A DNA stretch of 64,000 nt, taken from Marinobacter sp. AC-23 (lineage in GTDB: Bacteria; Pseudomonadota; Gammaproteobacteria; Pseudomonadales; Oleiphilaceae). A program made the translations under genes and the position numbers. Below, in pieces: positions 23,051-33,597 of the stretch. Every line of letters starts with the position of its first letter. Positions within the stretch are counted from its first letter, which is position 1. Where the stretch lies: the NCBI RefSeq assembly GCF_001858325.1, contig NZ_MBPP01000034.1, positions 62,001-126,000 of the forward strand, read 5' to 3'. The notes below the pieces were generated by a model. It was not told the DNA's origin. It was given only the letters and a program-made list of their open reading frames with translations, and ran no database searches.

Positions 23051-25291
23051 ATGGTAAAAGTTCGCGAAGACTACGCAGTGAATGGCGACGGCCAGATCGA
23101 CATCGAGTGCTGGGTACAGCACATTGCCGCGCAGACTCATCTGGATGATGTGGAACAATTTCGCCGGGCCTGTGAAAAATCCGCAGAAATCGATTTGCAG
23201 GCTTTCCGTGAAGACCGTTTGTGGGCGCCCGGCTCCAGTAGCTTTCGTATTGGCATTGAGATGGCTCAGGTGCTGGTTGAATTGCGACTGGATCAAGCCA
23301 GCCTCGTTGCTGCGATTCTCTATCGAGCTGTTCGGGAAGAGCGGGTTACCCTCGAGTCCATACGTAAGGAATTCGGTGACGAGATAGCCGGGCTGATAAA
23401 CGGCGTGCAGCAGATGGCGGCCATCTCATCCATACATCATCCCCTTAAAGGCAATGTGCTCGGCCAGAGCGAAGGCCAGCTGGACAACGTCCGTAAAATG
23501 CTGGTTACCATGGTCGATGATGTCCGGGTTGCCTTAATAAAGCTTGCTGAGCGAACCTGCGCCATTCGTGGTGTGAAGACTGCGCCTGAAGAAAAACGCA
23601 TGCGCGTGGCCCGGGAAGTGTTCGATATTTATGCGCCACTGGCCCATCGCTTGGGTATAGGGCACATCAAGTGGGAGCTGGAAGATCTCTCGTTCCGTTA
23701 CTTGCACGAAACCGCGTACAAAAAAATTGCCAAGCTCCTGGATGAAAAGCGCCTCGACCGGGAAGGCTATATCCGTCGTGTTATCGCGACGCTGCAAGCG
23801 GAGCTGAAAACCTCCGGAATTGAAGCCGAACTTTCTGGCCGCGCCAAGCATATCTACAGCATTTGGCGGAAGATGCGCATAAAGGGCATAGATTTCTCCC
23901 AGGTATACGACATAAGGGCCGTGCGCGTTCTGGTGCCGGAAGTGCGGGATTGTTACGCCGCCCTGGGGATTGTGCATACGCTCTGGCGTCACATTCCCAA
24001 TGAGTTTGATGATTACGTTGCCAACCCCAAGGAGAACGGTTACCAGTCCCTGCACACAGCTGTGATTGGGCCAGACGGCAAGGTCATGGAAGTCCAAATC
24101 CGTACCCATGGCATGCACGAAGATGCGGAGCTGGGCGTGTGCGCGCATTGGCTCTACAAAGGCACCGACAAAAGCAATAAATCGTCTGGCTATGATGCCA
24201 AAATCAACTGGTTGCGCCAGGTGCTGGAGTGGCAGGAGGAGTTGGGTGACCTCTCCGGGCTGGCGGATCATCTTAAATCCGATATCGTTTCGGACAGGAT
24301 CTATGTTTTCACGCCCGATGGGCATGTTGTTGATTTGGCGCAAGGGGCTACGCCGGTTGATTTTGCCTATCGGGTTCACACTGAGATCGGCCACACTTGC
24401 CGTGGCGCGCGGGTGAATAGCCGGATTGTTCCCCTGACCTACCCGTTAAAGACGGGGGAGCAGGTATCCATTCTTACCTCCAAAAATAACCCGGCACCTA
24501 GCAGGGACTGGCTAAACCCCAGCCTTGGCTATATTCATACATCCCGCGCCCGGGCTAAGGTCACTCACTGGTTTAAACAACAGAATCGCGAGCGAAACGT
24601 AACGGATGGCCGTGCCATCATTGATGACGAATTCCGGCGCCTGTCGCTGCACGATGTGGATTTGGGCGATCTTGCGGTAAAAGTGAATTATCACAGTGCC
24701 GAAGATATGTTTGCCGCAGTGGGTGCGGGCGACCTGCGCCCTGCACATGTGGCCAACGTCGCCCAGCAAATGCTCGAGCCAAAGTCCGAGCAGCTTGATT
24801 TGAAGCTGACGGCCCAGCGGCGTAAGCCGTACGATACGGAATCGGACATCCAGATAGCGGGTGTGGGCAAGCTGAAGACCCAGGTAGCCAAGTGCTGCAA
24901 ACCACTGCCAGGTGATGCCATTGGCGGGTATATTACGGTTGGGCGGGGTGTAACCGTTCATCGCCAGGATTGCTTTACGTACCTCAATCTGCAGGAGGTG
25001 GAACCAAACCGAATCATTGAGGTGAGTTGGGGCGGTCAGCAGGCGTCTGTTTATCCGGTGGACATCGAAATTGAGGCCTATGACAGGTCGGGGCTGTTGC
25101 GGGATATCACACAGGTGCTGTCGTCGTCAAAGAGCGATGTTCTGTCACTTCATACGGTGACTAATCGTGATGACAACACTGCAACCATGATCGTTACGGT
25201 GGAGATTTCCAGTCTGGAACAGTTGGCGCGGTTGCTGGCACAGGTTCGCAACCTTCCTAATGTTATCGACGTCAGGCGCAAGCGCTCATGA
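23051..25291 (+). CDS. relA: GTP pyrophosphokinase RelA
   Basis: 746 residues. The N-terminal HD-like domain lacks the HD metal ligands (AAILYRAVREERVT where SpoT has an HD pair), so hydrolase activity is absent as in RelA. The synthetase domain has YDIRAVRVLV and the substrate loop ENGYQSLHTAV; then TGS (about 410-470, VFTPDGHVVDLAQGATPVDFA), a zinc-finger region with CCKPLPGD, and a C-terminal ACT domain (EAYDRSGLLRDIT). It makes (p)ppGpp in response to uncharged tRNA at the ribosome. It overlaps mazG by four bases. Confidence 0.97.
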   Translation: MVKVREDYAVNGDGQIDIECWVQHIAAQTHLDDVEQFRRACEKSAEIDLQAFREDRLWAPGSSSFRIGIEMAQVLVELRLDQASLVAAILYRAVREERVTLESIRKEFGDEIAGLINGVQQMAAISSIHHPLKGNVLGQSEGQLDNVRKMLVTMVDDVRVALIKLAERTCAIRGVKTAPEEKRMRVAREVFDIYAPLAHRLGIGHIKWELEDLSFRYLHETAYKKIAKLLDEKRLDREGYIRRVIATLQAELKTSGIEAELSGRAKHIYSIWRKMRIKGIDFSQVYDIRAVRVLVPEVRDCYAALGIVHTLWRHIPNEFDDYVANPKENGYQSLHTAVIGPDGKVMEVQIRTHGMHEDAELGVCAHWLYKGTDKSNKSSGYDAKINWLRQVLEWQEELGDLSGLADHLKSDIVSDRIYVFTPDGHVVDLAQGATPVDFAYRVHTEIGHTCRGARVNSRIVPLTYPLKTGEQVSILTSKNNPAPSRDWLNPSLGYIHTSRARAKVTHWFKQQNRERNVTDGRAIIDDEFRRLSLHDVDLGDLAVKVNYHSAEDMFAAVGAGDLRPAHVANVAQQMLEPKSEQLDLKLTAQRRKPYDTESDIQIAGVGKLKTQVAKCCKPLPGDAIGGYITVGRGVTVHRQDCFTYLNLQEVEPNRIIEVSWGGQQASVYPVDIEIEAYDRSGLLRDITQVLSSSKSDVLSLHTVTNRDDNTATMIVTVEISSLEQLARLLAQVRNLPNVIDVRRKRS

Positions 25292-26145
25292 ACTACTCTA
25301 TTGACGATCTGAAAGTACTGATGGCCCGGCTGCGAGACCCGGAAACAGGCTGCCCGTGGGATACCAGGCAAACGTTCAAAAGCGTTGTTCCGCACACTCT
25401 GGAAGAGGCCCACGAAGTGGCGGATGCCATTGAGCGTGAGGACTATGACAACCTGGAGGATGAACTGGGCGACCTGTTGTTTCAGGTGATTTTCTACGCC
25501 CAGATAGGTGCAGAAGAAGGCCGTTTCAGTCTTGATACCGTGGTTGACAAACTGGTGCGCAAGCTTGTGCGTCGCCACCCACATGTGTTTCCCGAAGGTA
25601 CGCTGGAAAGCCGTATCGATCCGGATAATCGGCCCAATGAAGCCTGGATCAAAGAAAGCTGGGAGCGTATCAAAGCAGAGGAGCGGGCTCAAAAACACGT
25701 GGAAAATTCACAGACCGCAGCGACGCCAAGCCGGTTGGATGGCATCGCCCGAGCTCTGCCGGCGATGGTGCGTGCGGAAAAACTGCAGAAACGGGCTTCA
25801 AGGCACGGTTTTGATTGGCCCGATATAGAGCCGGTATTCGATAAGCTCCATGAAGAAATCGACGAGCTGAAGGAGGCCTGGCAGGCCGCCCAGTCCGGGC
25901 AGGGTGGTCACGATGCCGTTGAAGACGAGTTGGGTGACTTGCTGTTCGTTTGCGTGAACCTCGGCCGCTTCATGAAAGTGAATCCAGAGCAGGCGGTTGG
26001 GCGCACCAACCACAAGTTTGAGGCGCGCTTCCGGGCCATTGAGCAGGCTCTTGAGCGCGAAGGTCGCTCTTTTGACGACGAGACTCTCGAGGCACTCGAT
26101 GAGATCTGGCAATCGGTTAAGGGTGTGGAAAAGAAAAGCGGGTAG
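25288..26145 (+). CDS. mazG: Nucleoside triphosphate pyrophosphohydrolase MazG
   Basis: 285 residues with two MazG repeats: the first with EEAHEVADAIEREDYDNLED, the second with EEIDELKEAW and VEDELGDLLF. It hydrolyses NTPs to NMPs. Translation probably couples to relA, whose stop it overlaps. In E. coli MazG modulates ppGpp effects, so co-transcription with relA makes sense. Length is slightly above the E. coli protein (263). Confidence 0.96.
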   Translation: MNYSIDDLKVLMARLRDPETGCPWDTRQTFKSVVPHTLEEAHEVADAIEREDYDNLEDELGDLLFQVIFYAQIGAEEGRFSLDTVVDKLVRKLVRRHPHVFPEGTLESRIDPDNRPNEAWIKESWERIKAEERAQKHVENSQTAATPSRLDGIARALPAMVRAEKLQKRASRHGFDWPDIEPVFDKLHEEIDELKEAWQAAQSGQGGHDAVEDELGDLLFVCVNLGRFMKVNPEQAVGRTNHKFEARFRAIEQALEREGRSFDDETLEALDEIWQSVKGVEKKSG

Positions 26146-26269
26146 CGTGAGTAGGTACAATCCGTTACCAAATGCCGAGGTTTTCACTCCTGAGCTTCGT
26201 CTACACTTGCTGAAGCATGGGCGCTTTTTGTGCGCTGTGGCCACCAACAGAACGCAGGAGTCAGGCTCG

Positions 26270-26614
26270 ATGAAAATCAAAGATCTGGTCAGTTACTGGG
26301 ACACGCACGCAAGAGGTAGGCTTACCCAGGATGCTTGCTCTATAGCTTTGTCTGACCAGCATCACTGGCAGCTTGAAGAGCTGTCGGCCATGTACCCCCT
26401 GAAATCGTCACAGGACCTGATGCGCGACCTGATTTCCGCAGCACTGGACGAGATAGAAACCGAGTTCCCCTACGTTCAGGGCGCACAGGTAGTCGCCTAC
26501 GATGAGGACGGCTTTGAAATATATGAAGACAAGGGGCTTACTCCGGAGTTCGTGCACCTTAGTCAAAAACATATCAAGCGCTTGAAGGCCCACCAGCCCG
26601 AAGCTGTAACCTGA
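26270..26614 (+). CDS. Small acidic protein of unknown function (paralogue A)
   Basis: 114 residues from the ATG at 26270, chosen because AGGAG lies at 26256-26260. It starts MKIKDLVSYWDTHA and contains an amphipathic LEELSAMYPLKSSQDLMRDLISAALDEIE, followed by an acidic tail. The first 64 residues align with the convergent gene at 26646-26879 (MK-DL--W, LTxD, LPLxD-like, LAxLYPxxS--D-L-D-xxAALD). I do not recognise a family with a known role. The helix pattern resembles a small oligomerisation or ribbon-helix-helix-like unit, which is only a guess. Confidence 0.7.
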   Translation: MKIKDLVSYWDTHARGRLTQDACSIALSDQHHWQLEELSAMYPLKSSQDLMRDLISAALDEIETEFPYVQGAQVVAYDEDGFEIYEDKGLTPEFVHLSQKHIKRLKAHQPEAVT

Positions 26615-26627
26615 TTGCGTATCATCA

Positions 26628-26656
26628 GGTAAGAGCCTGAGGCCCTTACCCGTTTT
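26628..26656 (+). terminator. Hairpin terminator between the two convergent small genes
   Basis: GGTAAGAGCC (26628-26637) and GGCCCTTACC (26641-26650) pair with one mismatch around a three-base loop and are followed by CGTTTT. It follows the plus-strand gene and overlaps the 3' end of the minus-strand one. Confidence 0.6.
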
Positions 26657-26879
26657 GCTTATCCAGCTTTTCTTTTAGCAGGCCCTGACTGGCCAGGTCG
26701 TCCAGTGCAGCGGCAACCATGTCGTTAAGAATGTCGCTTTCGCTGCGGTCAGGGTAAAGTTCGGCCAACGCAGCTACTCTGGCTGCGTCCTCCAGAGGGA
26801 GCCTCAGGTTGTAGTCGTGAGTGAGCTCTGCGGGCTCTTTCTGTTGCGTCCAGTGCTTGGGCAGATCTGTGACTTTCAT
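26646..26879 (-). CDS. Small protein of unknown function (paralogue B)
   Basis: 77 residues, starting MKVTDLPKHWTQQKEPAELT, with AALAELYPDRSESDILNDMV and AAALDDLASQGLL. It is clearly related to the N-terminal part of the convergent protein at 26270-26614 but lacks its acidic C-terminal extension. A GGAGCC sequence stands just upstream of the ATG. It is divergent from ppc. Function unknown. Confidence 0.72.
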   Translation of the reverse strand: MKVTDLPKHWTQQKEPAELTHDYNLRLPLEDAARVAALAELYPDRSESDILNDMVAAALDDLASQGLLKEKLDKQNG

Positions 26880-26995
26880 GGTGGCTCCTATTCAGTTGCG
26901 GGCGCTGTTGCGGCTTTAAACGCCAATAGACTTTTCCGATGGTTCCTTAGTATCGTTAGTTTACTTTGTCTTCGTCAATTCATAAGGGCGCCAAT

Positions 26996-29641
26996 GTGAC
27001 CAAGCTACACCCTGATCTCCGTGAAAATGTCCGCATGTTGGGCGAATTGCTGGGCCAGAGCATCCAGCGCCACCCCGGGCAAGACTGTTTTGACCGAATT
27101 GAGGAAATCCGGGCTGCCGCCAAATCTGACCGTCGGCAGGAGAGCGGCTCCGGCCAACGCCTGGTCAGTCTTCTCGGCAAATTGAGCGATGACGAGCTGC
27201 TGCCTGTCACCAGAGCGTTTAATCAGTTTCTCAACCTTGCCAACCTGGCTGAGCAATACCACGGCATTCGCCGCAAGCGGGATCATCATTCGGATCTCAC
27301 GGTTGAGTCGCTGTCGGATGTATTCGGTCGCCTGAAAACCAGCGGCGTTAGTGCCGAAGCGCTGCATCAGTGTGTGGCAGGTATGCGAGTGGAGTTCGTG
27401 CTAACGGCACACCCCACCGAAGTGGCACGCCGCACACTGATCATGAAATACGATGAAATGTCGGATTGTCTGGCCAGCTTGGACCACACCGACCTATTGC
27501 CGGCTGAAAGAGACGCGATTATAGAGCGCTTGTCCCGGCTTGTTGCAGAAGCCTGGCATACGGATGAGATCCGCCATGAGCGCCCCACCGCGGTCGATGA
27601 AGCCAAGTGGGGATTTGCGGTTATCGAAAACAGCCTTTGGCAGGCGTTGCCTCGATTCCTTGATGATCTTGATACATCGCTTCAGGAAGCAACGGGGAAA
27701 GGGCTTCCTTTGCAGGCTTCACCTGTGCGCATTGCGTCCTGGATGGGCGGCGACCGTGACGGCAACCCGAACGTCACCCATCAGGTGACGCGAAAGGTCT
27801 TCCTGCTGGGGCGTTGGATGGCGGCGGATCTGTTTCTCCGTGATATCCAGTCGCTAAGGGCGGAGCTCTCCATGTGGCAAGCCAGCGATGAGCTGCGCGG
27901 TCTTGCGGGCGACTCTCGGGAACCATACCGTCATGTACTGGCGGAGCTGCGGGATCGACTTATCAAAACCCGGGACTGGGCTGAAGCCTGCGTGAATGGT
28001 GAGCCTGCCGATACCAAGGGCATTCTTTTTGAAAACGAAGACCTGACGGCTCCGCTTGAGCTCTGCTATCGCTCAATGGTGGAGTGCGGACTTGAGTATA
28101 TTGCCAAGGGCGCATTGCTGGATACCATCCGCCGGGCCCATACCTTTGGCTTGCCCCTTATTCGCCTCGACATCCGTCAGGAAGCGACTCGCCACGCGGA
28201 AGCGGTGGCCGAAATGGTGGAGTACCTTGGTTTGGGCGATTACCTTTCCTGGCCTGAAAAAGACCGTCAGGCCTTTCTGGTGCGAGAGCTCCAGGGGCGT
28301 CGCCCATTGGTTCCCAGGAATTGGGAGCCTTCCGAGCTGGTGCGTGAGGTACTGGACACCTGCGAGGTGGTCGCGCAACAAACGCCAGAAGCTCTGGGTT
28401 CCTACGTTATCTCGATGGCCAGCAAGCCGTCTGACGTGCTGAGCGTCATCCTGCTTCTTCGTGAATCGGGCATGAAATTCCCCATGCGGGTTGTGCCTTT
28501 GTTTGAAACACTCGACGACCTGCGCGGCGCGCCTGAGAGTATGGCCGCCTTGTACGAGGTGGACTGGTATCGGGATTATTGCCAGGGGCGCCAGGAAGTC
28601 ATGATTGGCTACTCGGATTCGTCCAAGGATGCCGGCCAGCTTATGGCAGCTTGGGCACAGTATCAGGCACAGGAAAAGCTCACTAAGGTGGCCAGCCAGT
28701 ATGGTGTGCACCTGACCCTGTTTCATGGTCGTGGCGGCACCGTTGGCCGTGGCGGCGGCCCGGCTAACAGGGCAATTCTCTCCCAGCCTCCTGGTTCGGT
28801 AAACGGCAGTTTCCGTATCACCGAACAGGGCGAGATGATCCGGTTCAAGTTTGGTTTGCCTCAGCTGGCGGTGCAAAGCCTGACGCTATACACCACAGCG
28901 GTCATTGAGGCGACTCTGGCACCACCCCCTGAGCCTGAAGATAACTGGCGTGACACCATGGATTGGTTGACAGAGCGCTCGCTCAAAGCTTATCGGGAAG
29001 TGATTCGGGAAAACCCCGACTTTGTACCCTATTTTCGCCAGGTGACTCCCGAGCAGGCGCTGGGAAAACTGGCGTTGGGCAGCCGGCCTGCACGGCGCAA
29101 AGCCAGTGGTGGTGTGGAAAGTCTGAGGGCCATTCCGTGGATTTTTGCCTGGACTCAAATGCGGCTGATGTTGCCCAGTTGGCTGGGCAGTGATGTGGCG
29201 CTGGAAGATGCCGCCAAAGAGGGGCGCTTGCCGATCTTGCGTGAGATGATGCACGGCTGGCCGTTCTTCCGCACTTATGTAGATATGCTCGAAATGGTTC
29301 TGGCAAAAGCGGATCTGCGCATCGCCAGCTATTATGAAAAGACTCTGCTGGACGACGACAAGCTCCGAACACTGGGGGCCAGCTTGGGCGCCCGCCTTGA
29401 AGGCTGCGTTCAGCGCCTGCTGGAGCTCAAGGAACAGAGTAAGTTGCTGGAGGGTGAGCCCGTGTTTGCTCACTCCATGCGTGTGCGCAACCCCTACACA
29501 GATCCTTTGCATTACCTCCAGGCGGAATTACTGAAGCGTGACCGGGAAAGTGAAGGTAAGGGCGAGGTGCCGGAGCTGGTAGAGCGCGCGCTTAAGGTTA
29601 CAATGGCGGGAATTTCCGCCGGTATGCGTAACACAGGTTAA
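26996..29641 (+). CDS. ppc: Phosphoenolpyruvate carboxylase
   Basis: 881 residues from the GTG at 26996 (MTKLHPDLRENVRML), preferred over an upstream in-frame TTG at 26966. It carboxylates PEP to oxaloacetate to refill the TCA cycle. The catalytic His is in LTAHPTE (about residue 139), followed by MGGDRDGNP, GYSDSSKDAG and the glycine loop FHGRGGTVGRGGGP. The C-terminus MRNTG is the invariant family end. Monocistronic by context. Confidence 0.97.
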   Translation: MTKLHPDLRENVRMLGELLGQSIQRHPGQDCFDRIEEIRAAAKSDRRQESGSGQRLVSLLGKLSDDELLPVTRAFNQFLNLANLAEQYHGIRRKRDHHSDLTVESLSDVFGRLKTSGVSAEALHQCVAGMRVEFVLTAHPTEVARRTLIMKYDEMSDCLASLDHTDLLPAERDAIIERLSRLVAEAWHTDEIRHERPTAVDEAKWGFAVIENSLWQALPRFLDDLDTSLQEATGKGLPLQASPVRIASWMGGDRDGNPNVTHQVTRKVFLLGRWMAADLFLRDIQSLRAELSMWQASDELRGLAGDSREPYRHVLAELRDRLIKTRDWAEACVNGEPADTKGILFENEDLTAPLELCYRSMVECGLEYIAKGALLDTIRRAHTFGLPLIRLDIRQEATRHAEAVAEMVEYLGLGDYLSWPEKDRQAFLVRELQGRRPLVPRNWEPSELVREVLDTCEVVAQQTPEALGSYVISMASKPSDVLSVILLLRESGMKFPMRVVPLFETLDDLRGAPESMAALYEVDWYRDYCQGRQEVMIGYSDSSKDAGQLMAAWAQYQAQEKLTKVASQYGVHLTLFHGRGGTVGRGGGPANRAILSQPPGSVNGSFRITEQGEMIRFKFGLPQLAVQSLTLYTTAVIEATLAPPPEPEDNWRDTMDWLTERSLKAYREVIRENPDFVPYFRQVTPEQALGKLALGSRPARRKASGGVESLRAIPWIFAWTQMRLMLPSWLGSDVALEDAAKEGRLPILREMMHGWPFFRTYVDMLEMVLAKADLRIASYYEKTLLDDDKLRTLGASLGARLEGCVQRLLELKEQSKLLEGEPVFAHSMRVRNPYTDPLHYLQAELLKRDRESEGKGEVPELVERALKVTMAGISAGMRNTG

Positions 29642-29685
29642 AGCCACCGGGTACAGGTTTAGGGGAGGCTCGATCCATCCCCACC

Positions 29686-31080
29686 ATGGATAACAGGAGT
29701 ATTCTTGTGGCTCTCGCAGTGCGACTGGAGCGGTTTTTAAATCAACAAGGTATAGCTTACAAAGAGCTGCCGATAACCAAGGCTGCCAGCCTGGATGAAG
29801 CCGTGTCTGCTTTGGGGCAGCCTCGGGGTGATGTTATCAAGGCAACCCTGCTGATTGATATCAGTGGCATTTTGATGGTGGTTCAGAGATACGACAGCAC
29901 CCTTGACACAGAGGCACTCCTGCAAATGACGGGCCGCCACCTTCAGCCTCTCACCGAACGCCAGGCCGTGCGGTTGTTCGGTGATTGTGACCCTGGGTTT
30001 ACGCCGCCCATCGGTAATGCCTACGATATGTCCGTGTTACTGGATGATGATGTTACGCAGGCCGAGCGTGTGTTGTTTTCCAGTGGCACAAACCACTCAT
30101 TCATAGAAATGAATGGCAGCTCTTTGCGCTTGGCAATGTCCGGTTCCCGGGAGGGGCATTTGGCCATTCGCGGTTCCGGTAATAATGTAGTACGAGACGC
30201 GCTGACGCTGGCAGATGTAGCCAGTAAACTGAAAAAGCTGTACCGGTTGCCGCCCATGCCAGCATTGGCTTTGCGTATTCTGCGGTTAACCTCAAACACC
30301 GAGGCCACAGCCCGTGAGCTTGGAGAGCTCATAGAGTTTGACCCCAGCCTTACGGCGCAGGTTATGCGCTATGCTCGCTCGGCCCTATTCAATTACCCGG
30401 GCCAAATCAACTCTGTTCAAGAAGCGGTAACCCGAGTGCTGGGTTTTGATCGCGTAGCCCATATTGCTTTGGGCATTGCTTCGGTTCGGGCGTTCGATGT
30501 ACCCAAGGCAGGCATGTTGGGTATGGATAACTTCTGGCGGCATTCATTGTATTGTGCTTTTGTTTGCCAGCGTTTGGCGCCTCGTTGTGGTGCAGACAAA
30601 GGCTTAGCGTATCTTTGCGGTCTGTTGCACAACTTTGGTTTGTTGTTGGTAGGCCATTTGTTCCCGGCAGAGTTCAAAGAGCTCAACCGGCTGCGGGAAG
30701 CCAATCCCGAAACCAGTATGCAATCGCTTGAGCAGCAGGTGTTCGGGCAGGGCGGTGAGCAGGAAATTCTTGCGGTAGGCCATGGCGCCATTGGCGGCAT
30801 CCTGCACCGGTTATGGGAGTTGCCTGACCCTGTTATTAAAGCAGCAGGCGTGCACCAGTACCCGGGTTATCAGGGAGAGCATGAGAACTACGTAATGATG
30901 GTTCAGTTGGCTAACGCGCTACTGAAAGGGCGGGGTATTGGTGATGAATTTAATTCCGATAATATTCCCGCATTGCTGCACGGATTAAAGTTGGAGCCTG
31001 CTATCGTGGATGAATTGTTGTCTGAAATCGATCAGGTTGCACCGGAGCTGGATGCTCTGGCTTCGTCCTTGATCACCTAA
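29686..31080 (+). CDS. YbaK-like domain fused to an HDOD domain
   Basis: 464 residues. The first 150 or so (LERFLNQQGIAYKELPITKA ... GDVIKATLLIDISGILMVVQ) look like the YbaK/aminoacyl-tRNA-deacylase fold. The rest, from about 185, is an HDOD domain (LPPMPALALRILRL, EFDPSLTAQVMRYARSALFNY, YLCGLLHNFGLLLVGH). YbaK domains hydrolyse mischarged tRNAs; HDOD domains are signalling modules. I infer a protein that senses aminoacyl-tRNA-like ligands, with no catalytic role shown. An in-frame GTG at 29707 is an alternative start. It stands alone between ppc and adk. Confidence 0.8.
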   Translation: MDNRSILVALAVRLERFLNQQGIAYKELPITKAASLDEAVSALGQPRGDVIKATLLIDISGILMVVQRYDSTLDTEALLQMTGRHLQPLTERQAVRLFGDCDPGFTPPIGNAYDMSVLLDDDVTQAERVLFSSGTNHSFIEMNGSSLRLAMSGSREGHLAIRGSGNNVVRDALTLADVASKLKKLYRLPPMPALALRILRLTSNTEATARELGELIEFDPSLTAQVMRYARSALFNYPGQINSVQEAVTRVLGFDRVAHIALGIASVRAFDVPKAGMLGMDNFWRHSLYCAFVCQRLAPRCGADKGLAYLCGLLHNFGLLLVGHLFPAEFKELNRLREANPETSMQSLEQQVFGQGGEQEILAVGHGAIGGILHRLWELPDPVIKAAGVHQYPGYQGEHENYVMMVQLANALLKGRGIGDEFNSDNIPALLHGLKLEPAIVDELLSEIDQVAPELDALASSLIT

Positions 31081-31233
31081 CGGCGCTGCCTCCGGTTTCG
31101 GTTACATATCTGTTTTCTGAAGATGATACGGAGGTCGACTTTCTCTGAGGTGTCTGACTTCGTATAATGCGCCATCGCCGATTTCGGCTACTATCTCTTC
31201 CAGAGTGAGAGGTTGTTGCAAAGGCATAGGTTT

Positions 31234-31263
31234 TTGCCACAGCTTTTTAAATTAAACGATAAT
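31234..31263 (+). promoter_or_regulatory. Candidate sigma-70 promoter of adk
   Basis: TTGCCA (31234-31239), an 18-base AT-rich spacer, and GATAAT (31258-31263), 23 bases before the adk ATG. Another TATAAT at 31163-31168 lacks a convincing -35. Confidence 0.45.
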
Positions 31264-31265
31264 GA

Positions 31266-31940
<675 letters not shown>

Positions 31941-31973
31941 CTCACCTATGTTCTACCGAGGCCATTCACGCCT

Positions 31974-32672
31974 GTGAAACTATTGGCACTGGACACCTCT
32001 TCCGAAGGCTGCTCGGCAGCCCTTTTTGTTGATGGCGATGTTATCGAGAAGTTTGAGATTGCCCCAAGAGGGCATACTCGCCTGCTAATGCCGATGGTTC
32101 GTGAGTTGTTGGCGGAGCAAGGGCTTAGGCCAAACGACCTGGATGCGCTAGCTTTTGCCTGCGGCCCAGGGTCTTTTACCGGAGTACGCATCGCCACGGG
32201 TGTGATTCAGGGGCTGGCGTGGGGGCTTAGTCTTCCGGTCGTTCCTGTTTCTTCGCTGGAAGCCGTTGCCTTCGGCGCTATTGAAGCTATGCAGGTAAGC
32301 GAGGGTGGAGGTATTGCTGTCGCCTTTGATGCCCGCATGAGCGAACTATATTGGGGTTGCTTTCGAAACCGTTCAGGTCTTCCCGAGTTGCAAGGCGAAG
32401 AGCGAGTTTGCCCGCCCTCCAATGTTGTTTTGGAAGCCGACATTACGCGCTGGGATGGCGCCGGCCGGGGTTGGGCCTTTCGGGCAGATATGCCTGAAGA
32501 GGTATCAAGCAAAATCAACTCAGTGGACGAAACCCTTATTCCGCGCGCAAGTTGGGTTGCACGCTTGGCGGCTGTAAAGTTCGATAACGGCCTGGCAGTG
32601 CCCGCAGAGCAGGCGCAACCGGTATACATTCGCGACGAAGTTGCCTGGAAGAAGCTGCCAGGCCGCAGCTAA
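31974..32672 (+). CDS. tsaB: tRNA threonylcarbamoyladenosine biosynthesis protein TsaB
   Basis: 232 residues with a GTG start at 31974. ASKHA-fold start LLALDTSSEGCSAALF, then ACGPGSFTGVRIATG, the TsaB signature. TsaB partners TsaD and TsaE in making the t6A modification on ANN-decoding tRNAs. It follows adk by 33 bases. Confidence 0.95.
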   Translation: MKLLALDTSSEGCSAALFVDGDVIEKFEIAPRGHTRLLMPMVRELLAEQGLRPNDLDALAFACGPGSFTGVRIATGVIQGLAWGLSLPVVPVSSLEAVAFGAIEAMQVSEGGGIAVAFDARMSELYWGCFRNRSGLPELQGEERVCPPSNVVLEADITRWDGAGRGWAFRADMPEEVSSKINSVDETLIPRASWVARLAAVKFDNGLAVPAEQAQPVYIRDEVAWKKLPGRS

Positions 32673-32720
32673 TTTACGCCGTTCCTTTCCTATAAGATCC
32701 GTGGTTGATAGTCTGATCTG

Positions 32721-33560
32721 ATGTCGCGCTCCAAAGCTTCGAACACTCCCTCAGAAAATCACGTTTTTCCGCTGGCTGTTGCCAGAAGCCCTCTTGGTGA
32801 TGAGCATCAGGCTCAGGCGCTCAGTTCAGAGCTTTCCTTGCCATATCTGGGCGTTGTGCAACCAAAAGATGTACGGCGCGCCAGTGTTTTTCTGTTTTTG
32901 GATGAAAATGGATTGGGTCTTCAGGTTGCCGGAAAGGGCGCTCCGGGCCCGGTAAGGGCCGAGTTTGTAACAGGGAAGATGGGATACCGTCGTGAGCATG
33001 GTGGAGGCTCAGGCCAGCTTGTGGCCCGCGCCGTGGGCTTACAGAAAACAAAGACTGGCTTGCACGTTGTGGACGCAACGGCGGGGCTAGGCCAAGACGC
33101 CTTCGTGCTTGCCAGCCTTGGTTGTGACGTAAGTTTGTTTGAGCGCAACCCTGTGATTCATGCCCTGTTGGCGGACGGGCTGGCTCGGGCAGCATTGAAT
33201 GTGGATTGTGCGCCAGTGGTTGCACGCATGACGTTACACGCGGGTAGCAGTATTGACTGGCTGGCTAATGCAGCCGAGAGGGGCGAAGTCGCTGACGTGG
33301 TTTATCTTGACCCTATGTTTCCCCACAGCGACAAATCTGCGTTGGTAAAGAAAGAAATGCAGGTTTTTAGAACCATCGTGGGGGACGATGACGATTCAGA
33401 AGCGCTACTTAGGGCAGCGCTCGCTGCAGCTAAGTATCGGGTTTCCGTAAAGCGCCCCCGAAAAGCGCCGGCGATCAGCGGCCCGGAGCCAGGCACTCGC
33501 ATAGAAGGCAAAAGCAGCCGCTACGATATCTATCCCATCCGCGCACTCCCCCCGCGCTAG
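32721..33560 (+). CDS. rsmJ: 16S rRNA (guanine-1516-N2)-methyltransferase RsmJ
   Basis: 279 residues. SAM-binding [19 protein letters not shown] (about 113-131), FERNP, and [20 protein letters not shown], the YhiQ/RsmJ signature. The N-terminal 60 residues are longer than needed, and a later start is possible. Follows tsaB and is convergent with plsB. Confidence 0.92.
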   Translation: MSRSKASNTPSENHVFPLAVARSPLGDEHQAQALSSELSLPYLGVVQPKDVRRASVFLFLDENGLGLQVAGKGAPGPVRAEFVTGKMGYRREHGGGSGQLVARAVGLQKTKTGLHVVDATAGLGQDAFVLASLGCDVSLFERNPVIHALLADGLARAALNVDCAPVVARMTLHAGSSIDWLANAAERGEVADVVYLDPMFPHSDKSALVKKEMQVFRTIVGDDDDSEALLRAALAAAKYRVSVKRPRKAPAISGPEPGTRIEGKSSRYDIYPIRALPPR

Positions 33561-33597
33561 GCTAGCTGTCGCCTCCGCGGGCTTTATTGTGCCCAGG

